DNA from: JAMOAW01 sp039908535
Lineage (GTDB): Bacteria > Pseudomonadota > Magnetococcia > Magnetococcales > JADFZT01
NCBI GenBank assembly: GCA_039908535.1
Contig: JAMOAW010000085.1
Span: forward strand, 1-35,188
Length of the DNA: 35,188 nucleotides
Direction of reading: 5' to 3'
The notes beneath the pieces are model-generated. The model made no database searches and was not told the origin of the DNA. It saw only the letters and a list, made by a program, of their open reading frames with translations. The translations under genes and the position numbers were made by a program. This document shows positions 1 through 6,652 of the stretch, piece by piece. Positions within the stretch are counted from its first letter, which is position 1; each line of letters opens with the position of its first letter.

Positions 1-72
1 TGGTGGGAAGAGATCTTGGACGACAGGAACCCACTCCATCTCTCAAATATAAAAAAGCTGCTTGACGGCTAG
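1..72 (+). other. possible 3' end of a gene cut by the window edge
   Basis: Two plus-strand frames stay open from the window edge: one closes at a TGA at 63-65, the other at a TAG at 70-72. Neither tail is long enough to recognise. A perfect 11-bp inverted repeat (arms CAGCAAATTTT, 2-base loop) follows at 76-99 and could end the transcript, though it has no T tract. Confidence 0.15.
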
Positions 73-200
73 ACTCAGCAAATTTTGGAAAATTTGCTGA
101 AAACTTTGAACATCGAGTGTTTGCGTATATTGCTCATATCCACTCCTCTAAGTTTGAGATGGTTCAGAGCTTAACACATTGTCTGAAAATTGGGGTCCAT

Positions 201-245
201 TATAGTCTCTCCACGCAACCCAACTGATTGTGTGGGGAGACTATA
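201..245 (-). terminator. long hairpin downstream of katG
   Basis: An inverted repeat with 18-base arms (201-218 and 228-245; arms start TATAGTCTC) pairs along its whole length with two mismatches, one of which can be a G-U pair in RNA. It begins 8 bases after the katG stop codon. No U tract follows, so it may protect the 3' end or stop transcription with Rho instead of acting as a classical intrinsic terminator. Confidence 0.4.
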
Positions 246-252
246 TGCACAG

Positions 253-2427
253 TTAGTTTAGGTCGAAGCGGTCGGCGTTCATCACTTTTGTCCACGCGGC
301 AACAAAGTCGTTGACGAATTTCTCTTTATTATCATTCTGGGCATAAACTTCAGCATAGGCTCTGAGGATCGAATTCGATCCGAAGACCAAATCGACCCGG
401 GTCGCAGTCCATTTGACAGAACCAGTTTTACGGTCACGGATGTTGTATAGGTTGCTACTTGCCGGTTCCCAAATATAATTCATGTCCGTTAGGTTAACGA
501 AAAAGTCATTCGTCAGCATCCCTTCCTGATCCGTGAATACCCCGTGCGGATTTTTCTTATGGTTGGCACCAAGAACCCGCATACCTCCTACCAAAACCGT
601 CATTTCTGGTGCGGTTAAACCCATGAGTTGGGCCCGGTCCAAGAGCATTTCTTCCGCGCTAACGCTATAATCCTTTTTTAGCCAGTTGCGGAAACCATCA
701 TGTAGGGGTTCCAAAACGGTGAAGGATTGCGCATCGGTCATGTTTTCTGAAGCATCCCCTCGGCCTGGGGTAAACGGAACAGTAACCTCAATACCAGCCG
801 CTTTGGCGGCCTGTTCGATGGCAACATTGCCGGACAGCACGATCACATCTGCCACGCTGGCACCACTCTCAGCGGCAATTCTCTCTAAAATAGCTAAAAC
901 CCTGGCCAACCGTTCCGGTTCATTGCCTGCCCAATTTTTTTGTGGAGCCAACCGAATTCGGGCACCATTGGCACCACCACGCTTATCTGAACCTCGGAAC
1001 GTGCGAGCACTGTCCCAGGCCGTTGCCACCATATCGCTGATGCTAAGGCTACTTGCGGTAATTCTTGCCTTCACGGCTGCAACGTCGTAGTCCCTGTCAC
1101 CGATGGGCACCGGATCCTGCCAGATCAGATCTTCTTGGGGCACGTCAGGTCCGATATAGCGTGACTTGGGCCCTAGATCCCGATGAGTCAACTTGAACCA
1201 TGCGCGTGCGAATACTTCTGAGAAATAAGCATGGTCCTTGTGGAAGCGTTCTGCAATCTTGCGATACTCTGGGTCAAATCTCATGGCCATGTCGGCATCG
1301 GTCATGATGGGCTTACACCGAATCAATGGATCCTCGACATCGACCGGCATATCTTTCTCTTTGATGTTGACCGGCTCCCACTGCCAAGCTCCGGCAGGAG
1401 ATTTTTGCAACCACCAATCATAACCAAAAAGCAGATCAAAGTAGCCATTGTCCCATTGGGTGGGATGGGTGGTCCAGGCACCTTCAATGCCGCTGGTTAC
1501 AGTATCCCGACCGATACCTCGGGTGGTATGGTTTATCCAACCCAACCCTTGCTCTTCAAGGTTAGCACCTTCTGGTGCAGGACCAAGATGAGCCGCACTA
1601 CCGTTGCCATGAGCCTTGCCGACCGTATGACCTCCTGCAGTCAAAGCCACAGTTTCCTCATCATTCATAGCCATGCGGCCGAAAGTTACACGGATATCGC
1701 GAGCGGTTTTCAACGGATCAGGCTTGCCATCCACCCCTTCAGGGTTGACATAGATCAGCCCCATCATCACAGCAGCCAGCGGGTTCTCCAGGTTACGCTC
1801 ACCAGAATAGCGGCTTCCTTCGCTGCCACTGGGAGCAAGCCATTCTTTCTCGGACCCCCAGTATATATCTTTTTCCGGGTGCCAGATATCATCTCGACCA
1901 AAAGCAAAGCCAAACGTCTTGAGCCCCATGGATTCGTAAGCCATTGTACCGGCCAGAATGATCAAGTCGGCCCAACTGATTTTGTTGCCGTACTTCTTTT
2001 TAATAGGCCATAGCAAACGCCGAGCTTTGTCCAAGTTGGCATTGTCGGGCCAGGAATTTAGCGGTGCAAAACGCTGGTTCCCTGTTCCTGCACCACCCCG
2101 ACCATCGGCAATACGGTAGCTGCCCGCAGCATGCCAAGCCATACGGATCATCAAACCACCATAGTGACCCCAGTCTGCAGGCCACCACGCTTGGCTATCG
2201 GTCATCAGTTCGTGGAGATCCTTCTTGATTGCCTCCACGTCCAGTTTTCTGACCTCTTTGCGATAGTCAAAATCGACTCCCATCGGATTAGTTTTGGTAT
2301 CGTGCTGGTGCAAAATATCCAGGTTCAAGGCCTTTGGCCACCAAGCAATAACGGACTGCTCTGACGATGTAGCTCCTCCGTGCATGATGGGACATCCTGT
2401 AGAACTTTTTTTTTCATCTGTATCCAT
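253..2427 (-). CDS. katG: catalase-peroxidase KatG
   Basis: Bifunctional haem catalase-peroxidase that removes hydrogen peroxide in the cytoplasm. The 724-residue length fits the family. The distal site Arg95-Trp98-His99 is in MIRMAWHAAGSYR. The residues of the Met-Tyr-Trp adduct needed for catalase activity are present as Trp98, Tyr226 (LIYVNPEG) and Met252 (GRMAMND), and the proximal haem ligand is His267 (AGGHTVGKAHG). All four sit at a constant offset from M. tuberculosis KatG numbering (107, 229, 255, 270). The ATG at 2427 is preceded by AAGGAGAA. There is no signal peptide. It stands alone, next to an insertion sequence. No OxyR gene or clear OxyR site was seen. Confidence 0.97.
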   Translation of the reverse strand: MDTDEKKSSTGCPIMHGGATSSEQSVIAWWPKALNLDILHQHDTKTNPMGVDFDYRKEVRKLDVEAIKKDLHELMTDSQAWWPADWGHYGGLMIRMAWHAAGSYRIADGRGGAGTGNQRFAPLNSWPDNANLDKARRLLWPIKKKYGNKISWADLIILAGTMAYESMGLKTFGFAFGRDDIWHPEKDIYWGSEKEWLAPSGSEGSRYSGERNLENPLAAVMMGLIYVNPEGVDGKPDPLKTARDIRVTFGRMAMNDEETVALTAGGHTVGKAHGNGSAAHLGPAPEGANLEEQGLGWINHTTRGIGRDTVTSGIEGAWTTHPTQWDNGYFDLLFGYDWWLQKSPAGAWQWEPVNIKEKDMPVDVEDPLIRCKPIMTDADMAMRFDPEYRKIAERFHKDHAYFSEVFARAWFKLTHRDLGPKSRYIGPDVPQEDLIWQDPVPIGDRDYDVAAVKARITASSLSISDMVATAWDSARTFRGSDKRGGANGARIRLAPQKNWAGNEPERLARVLAILERIAAESGASVADVIVLSGNVAIEQAAKAAGIEVTVPFTPGRGDASENMTDAQSFTVLEPLHDGFRNWLKKDYSVSAEEMLLDRAQLMGLTAPEMTVLVGGMRVLGANHKKNPHGVFTDQEGMLTNDFFVNLTDMNYIWEPASSNLYNIRDRKTGSVKWTATRVDLVFGSNSILRAYAEVYAQNDNKEKFVNDFVAAWTKVMNADRFDLN

Positions 2428-2723
2428 AAGTTTCTCCTTTTACTATTACCAGAATCTTTGATATTTGGGAAAAAACTCCCAGAAAAGTGCATGGTCTGCC
2501 AGTCTTCTTGAACTTATCGAGCATAATAGCATAGCATGGAAAAAATAATATATATATTCAAAACTCTTGTCCCTCCTCAAAACCTCATCTGACCATCCAA
2601 AAATGTAAAATTGGGTGTCCCCCCCACCATTTTTCACTTTTGGCCTACATGTAGCCCCTAAAAAAACACCGACATCAGCAATATGCTTTTTCCATGAGTG
2701 TCGATGATTCGATTCAAATTTTG
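2428..2723. other. intergenic region upstream of katG
   Basis: AT-rich, with no credible gene. It must hold the katG promoter on the minus strand. I could not choose a convincing -35/-10 pair. It ends at the left terminal repeat of the insertion sequence. Confidence 0.4.
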
Positions 2724-4483
2724 GTTAGCGCGCCAAACCGATGTGTTGGATGTACAACACTAAAAAATCAGTAAACTGTGTTGGTTGAGCAAATTTACGA
2801 AATCATGGCTTTATCCTGGCCCATACGTGTATGCTGAAGAAACGTTAACGGAACTCACAGGAATCCAGGAGGATGCTATGGAACACTTGATTGTAATGAT
2901 CGTTCGTGTTGACGATGAGAAGCCAGAAAGTTTGACAGAGATTTGGCGTCGACCATTACCGGAAATATCATTAGAAGAACTAGATACTGAGCGATATCTG
3001 GATAATATTGAAGAAGTTATTTCTGATGCTGGTTCAGAAATGATGCGTAAACTGTTTGAATAGCAATGGCGATTGACTGACCAAGCTTTTGTGATCCTCT
3101 ATTATAACAAATATGCGCCTACGGAGGGGGTGGGGCATGATGGATTTGACTCCATAAAAGTGGCGAGCCGTTTTGGCATTGTTTATTTGCAACGCCAAGT
3201 TTGCATAAATTGCATGAATAATTATCATATTTTGCCTGGCAATGCAGGTTTGCCAGTTCATAATGGTCAAATCACGACCAGAGGTCTTCAGGAATTGATT
3301 TTCCTTATATCTCAGGATGTTCCGTTTGCCACAGCGCAACGTTTATTAGGTTGGAAGACGGGAGATCCAGATACAATTTCGGAGACACAAATGCGTCGTT
3401 GGGTTGCTTATCACGGACAACTCATCCGAGATGCTGAACAAACGGAGATCCAGGAATTATCCGCCCGCAAGAACTTGGATGGTTTGCAAGCACAGTTGAT
3501 CCCCATAAACAAAATACGTCGTCCAGCAGCGTGGGCACCAGACCTTGACGAAGCCGTGAAAGTTGCTTTAAATCAACCAAATAGCCTTCATCCAGAAGGA
3601 GTGTCTGCAGGGGACTGGGAACGCATACTCAAAGCACGGACAGAAGAACAGGAACTACAAAAATTGTGCCGTCTTGGGCCAGAAGTCCGCTCAGACGAAG
3701 TAGTTGCAGGCACAGACGATATTTGTGTTCGTAGCACTGAAAAACGATGTTGGTTGGGAATAAGAACCGCTTGTGTGCGTACCAGTGAAGGAATCCGTTA
3801 TTTGAGCGGTAATCCCGAATCTGTATTGAAACAGCTATATTTTTTATTGCTGCTTTGTGGTGGATTTAGTAAAAAACTGACCCTACTTGGAGATGGGGCT
3901 CGCTGGATTGCCGGCTTTTTCACAGAACGGTTGGCCAGTTGGACCGCCAGCGAAATGATATTGGATTGGTATCATCTCGCAAAAAAATGCTCCGACCTAA
4001 CGAGCATGATTTGTCGAGGTAACATTGCCAAAAAAAGCTATTGGGTCAGCTACTTTACTTTCTTTGGCGAGGGAAAGGAGAATCTGCATTGTCCATTTTG
4101 CAGGACTATCGACCCCAAGCAAAAAATGTCGAGGCACTGGATACACTTATCTCGTATCTGAATACTCGGCTATCATTTTTGCCTGATTACAAAGAGCGTC
4201 GTAAGAATCGCCAATTCATCGGCAGTGGTTTTGCGGAAAAAGCCAATGACTTGATTGTTTCACGTCGACAAAAGCATCAAGGAATGCCTTGGAGCCAAGA
4301 TGTTAGTGACGGTCTTGCCGCACTACGAACCCTCGTGTTGAACCAAGGATGGGATCAGTACTGGCAACAATTTCAGGTTTTGCCTTTGGCTGTAGCCAAA
4401 TAATCATCCATCAGTTTGGAGTGTTAACAAGTTGGTTGATTTTTTAGCATTGTACATCCATCACATCGGTTTGGCGCGCTAAC
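2724..4483 (+). mobile_element. insertion sequence with 47-bp terminal inverted repeats (ISKra4-like)
   Basis: The left end (2724-2770) and the right end (4437-4483, reverse complement) match at 44 of 47 positions, both starting GTTAGCGCGCCAAACCG. The element is about 1.76 kb and holds one transposase gene in pieces. The bases just outside are AAATTTT on the left (then one extra G) and AAAATTT on the right. AAATTT is its own reverse complement, so it is unclear whether this is a duplicated target or an extension of the inverted repeat. Family assignment to ISKra4 rests on the transposase's general look and is tentative; the inverted repeats are direct observation. Confidence 0.85.
2785..4403 (+). 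pseudogene. transposase, interrupted by a stop codon and a frameshift
   Basis: DDE-type transposase of the insertion sequence, in three readable pieces. Piece 1 (2785-3063) ends at an in-frame TAG. Piece 2 continues in the same frame from 3064 or 3073. Around 4030-4040, at a run of seven A (GCCAAAAAAAGC), the reading must move by -1 to reach piece 3, which ends at 4403. Features typical of this transposase group are ITTRGLQELIFL, GDGARWI, ILDWYHLAKKC and, near the C terminus, FAEKANDLIVSRRQKHQGM. Likely acidic residues are in GTDD, GDGA or DWYH, and FAEK. The A7 shift might be programmed, as in several IS families. The TAG looks like real decay, possibly a former CAG codon. ISKra4 membership is likely but not certain. 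Confidence 0.75.
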
Positions 4484-4653
4484 AAAATTTGAACATGGAG
4501 TTTGAATTTGCTTGACTGTGAGCGCATACTATTTTATTTAATATTGGCGATTATAAATGATATAAATAAGTTTCTTCCGGAGTTTTGCGAACCTTGACCT
4601 TCTGTTTTCGCAAGACAGACGGGCATCAAGAGTGGCTTAAAGAACCAACATAG

Positions 4654-4814
4654 AACATGATGCCCTGCGGGCAAAAAATTAAAATCAAAACCCTGGGGGA
4701 TGAATCCCCCAGCCCCCCTCTTTTTTTTAATGATCAAAAGAAAAGGGTGGGGGATTGGGGGGCGGTTCTCCGCCCCCCCCAAGGTCTTGATTTTTGTTTT
4801 TCCGATACATGAAC
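4654..4814 (+). repeat. multi-hairpin intergenic repeat, copy A (complete)
   Basis: Reference copy of the 150-160-bp repeat family. In order it holds: end motif GAACATGATGCCC with hairpin GCCC-TGC-GGGC; a 9-bp stem CTGGGGGAT/ATCCCCCAG (4693-4712); a T8 tract and an A/G-rich tract that can pair; a hairpin GGGGGGCGG-TTCT-CCGCCCC (about 4757-4778); AAGGTCTTGATTTTTG; and end motif CCGATACATGAAC. A 9-bp direct repeat AACATAGAA occurs at 4647-4655 and 4812-4820, consistent with a target-site duplication. Confidence 0.85.
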
Positions 4815-4878
4815 ATAGAATATACCAAAGCTTGATGTTTCTTAAGATCAATCTTAATCAAATTCAGGAGTGAATGTC

Positions 4879-5586
4879 ATGTGTAATCATCTGTTAAGTC
4901 GTCGCAAAATACTCACTGGTGTGGCTGTCGGGTTATCTGCTATTGTTTTGCCAAAACTTTCTTGGGGGGCGAGTGACCCGGTAAGCCACCCGACGGCAGA
5001 AATAAGTCCAGAACAGGCTCTACAATTACTCAAAGAGGGGAACGCCCGTTTTCTGGCCGGGAAACCGGAACGTCCCAATCTGACGTTGGAACGGATAGAA
5101 GAGACTTTTTCCAAAGGTCAGCATCCTTTTGTCACCATTGTCTCCTGTTCGGACTCCCGTGTGCCAGTAGAACACATATTTGATCGTGGTATCGGAGATC
5201 TGTTTGTCATCCGGGTAGCTGGCAACGTGGCGGACACTGACGAAATTGGTACTGCTGAATATGGCGCAGGCCATCTGGTAACCCCGTTGATACTGGTGCT
5301 GGGCCACACCAAATGCGGAGCCGTGACCGCCGTGGTCAAAGGCGACAAGGTGGAAGGCAGCATTCCTAAACTGGTGGACAACATCATCCCTGCAGCTGAA
5401 CGGTCCAAAGCCAAGGGACTTACCGGAGATGCTCTGGTACTGGACGTTATCAAAGAAAATGTGCAACAGTCCATTAATGATCTTCTGACCAACTCCAAAG
5501 AGTTGTTCAATTTGCGTAAAGAGGGCAAAGTCAAGATGGTCGGGGCCATCTATCATATCGAAAACGGTAAGGTTGAATGGTTATGA
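4879..5586 (+). CDS. Tat-exported beta-class carbonic anhydrase
   Basis: Interconverts CO2 and bicarbonate. The zinc site of beta-class enzymes is complete: Cys90-x-Asp92-x-Arg94 in SCSDSRVPVEH, and His143-x2-Cys146 in LGHTKCGAV. The N terminus has a twin-arginine motif (SRRKIL, residues 7-12), a hydrophobic stretch and a likely cleavage site after SWGA, so the enzyme should be folded in the cytoplasm and exported to the periplasm. I chose the ATG at 4879 because AGGAG at 4866-4870 sits 8 bases before it; an in-frame GTG at 4870 overlaps that site. The protein has 235 residues. It stands alone between repeat copy A and a palindromic repeat. The name of the physiological partner cannot be read from the context. 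Confidence 0.93.
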   Translation: MCNHLLSRRKILTGVAVGLSAIVLPKLSWGASDPVSHPTAEISPEQALQLLKEGNARFLAGKPERPNLTLERIEETFSKGQHPFVTIVSCSDSRVPVEHIFDRGIGDLFVIRVAGNVADTDEIGTAEYGAGHLVTPLILVLGHTKCGAVTAVVKGDKVEGSIPKLVDNIIPAAERSKAKGLTGDALVLDVIKENVQQSINDLLTNSKELFNLRKEGKVKMVGAIYHIENGKVEWL

Positions 5587-5651
5587 AATGATCATAACAA
5601 TCTTAACAAGTAAATCTATTATACCGCACCACCATGGGATGCATAGTTTTT

Positions 5652-5722
5652 GTCATTCCCGCGAAAGCGGGGATCCAAGGTGGGTACCGCGAATTCTGGA
5701 TTCCCGCCTTCGCGGGAATGAC
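5652..5722. repeat. REP-like palindrome (GTCATTCCCGCG type)
   Basis: A 71-bp inverted repeat with outer arms GTCATTCCCGCGAAAGCGGG and, reversed, CCCGCCTTCGCGGGAATGAC, plus the inner match GGATCCA/TGGATTC. Palindromes of this type are common between genes in many Proteobacteria. It is unrelated to the larger repeat family of this window. It lies after the carbonic anhydrase gene and could form its transcript end. Confidence 0.8.
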
Positions 5723-5783
5723 GTTTGAAAACTACATATCTCAAAATGGTTTCGGTTTAATCTATTTTTTAAAGGGGGGTGCA

Positions 5784-5893
5784 ATGAAAAATCTTAAATT
5801 GGCTGTCAAACTAGGTGCTGGTTTCGGCATCGTTTACTTCTGACCGTCCTGGCTTCCTTCATCGGATGGAACAGTTTGAACGACGTGGGGTAG
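5784..5893 (+). pseudogene. 5' fragment of a methyl-accepting chemotaxis protein gene
   Basis: From the ATG at 5784 (AAAGGGGGG upstream) the reading MKNLKLAVKLGAGFGIV is the usual start of a chemotaxis receptor. After a one-base shift near 5835-5843 it goes on as LLTVLASFIGWNSLNDVG, the first transmembrane helix and the start of the sensor domain. The sequence then stops at a TAG (5891-5893) and passes into the IS1-type fragment. Everything after about residue 36 is missing. The receptor was therefore cut by an insertion and then lost its 3' part. Confidence 0.7.
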
Positions 5894-5912
5894 TCCTGAA
5901 ATTAGATGATGA

Positions 5913-6320
5913 TTAACCCCCCACAGTCAACGACGCATTATAGTGATGGATAAACATCCAAATGCCTCCGATGTGGTTTTCTATTTTTTTTGAAAATGAG
6001 AGAGTGCTTCTAACCAAGCGAGAAATTCTTTGCCGCATCGTATTATTAAAACGCTCAATGTGATTGGTTTTCCCTGACTCTTTCCCTACGGCTTTATGCC
6101 GCTTGCTGGGGATAATGGTCCCATATGCTGTCAAAAAATCTGCATAGGAAACAGAACATTAACGATAAATAGGTGGCAGGCTATCCCACAAAGATTGCGC
6201 ACTATCGCGGTCACGACTACCGATATAAACGCCTATAATTTCCCTGGTGTCTCTATCAATGACCAGCCAAATCCATTGTTTATTGTTTTTATTGCTGCAA
6301 AAAGACCACATTTCAATGTT
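5913..6320 (-). pseudogene. IS1-family transposase remnant (InsB-like)
   Basis: The minus strand reads EMWSFCSNKNNKQWIWLVIDRD, then REIIGVYIGSRDRDSAQSLW, LPPIYR, an in-frame TAA at about 6160, then DFLTAYGTIIPSKRHKAVG, KESGKTNHIERFNNTMRQR, RLVRSTLSFSKKIENH and FIHHYNASL. This is the catalytic half of the IS1 transposase, with the family's typical KESGKTxxIERFNN block. The stop codon probably replaces the Gln of an RQC segment (CAA to TAA). The N-terminal half is absent because the sequence changes to repeat copy B at about 6315-6320. The gene is dead. Confidence 0.85.
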
Positions 6321-6473
6321 TCGGAAAAATAAAAATCAAGACCTTGGAGGGCGGAGAACCGCCCCCCAATTCCCCCCACCCTTTTTTTTTAAGTCTTAAA
6401 AAAAAGAGGGGGGCTGGGGGATTCATCCCCCAGGGTTTTGATTTTAATTTTTTGCCCGCAGGGCATCATGTTC
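6315..6473 (-). repeat. multi-hairpin intergenic repeat, copy B (complete, reverse)
   Basis: Reverse orientation. It has CGGAAAAATAAAAATCAAGACC at the left, a GGGCGG-AGAA-CCGCCC hairpin, paired A/T tracts, the CTGGGGGAT/ATCCCCCAG-type stem, and GCCCGCAGGGCATCATGTTC at the right. Its left edge joins the truncated IS1 transposase and its right edge joins a different transposase's 3' end, so the flanks are not two halves of one gene. Confidence 0.85.
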
Positions 6474-6650
6474 AATTTTTGCTACTTCCATGAATCACTA
6501 CGTGTCGCAGCACCTGTAGGAGGAACCAGGAAATGGATTAAACGAACTCCTGCTCTGGCGGCAGGATTGACTGATCATCAATGGACAATGAAGGAATTGT
6601 TGAGCTACAAAATTCCTCCACAACGTAAAACTTTTATCGTCCACACTTGA
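6474..6650 (+). pseudogene. 3' fragment of a second transposase
   Basis: The plus strand reads FHESLRVAAPVG, TRKWIKRTPALAAGLTDHQW, TMKELLSYKIPPQ and stops at the TGA at 6648-6650. The RTPAxAAGLTDHxWTxxELL ending is shared by a group of DDE transposases found in many bacteria. Only the last 55-60 residues remain, directly after repeat copy B. The exact IS family is not certain. The end of this fragment runs into the start region of the SNF2 helicase gene. Confidence 0.6.
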
Positions 6651-6652
6651 AT

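Noticed and set aside
2446..2637. 63-codon frame on the minus strand upstream of katG
   Set aside because: Composition and lack of a ribosome binding site suggest chance; it lies in the likely katG promoter region.
3073..3120. Separate transposase gene starting at TTG 3073
   Set aside because: The frame is continuous with the upstream piece apart from one TAG, so a single interrupted gene is simpler.
6315..6473. Repeat copy B as the end of the IS1 element
   Set aside because: The same sequence occurs in 13 other places without IS1 genes, so it belongs to the repeat family.
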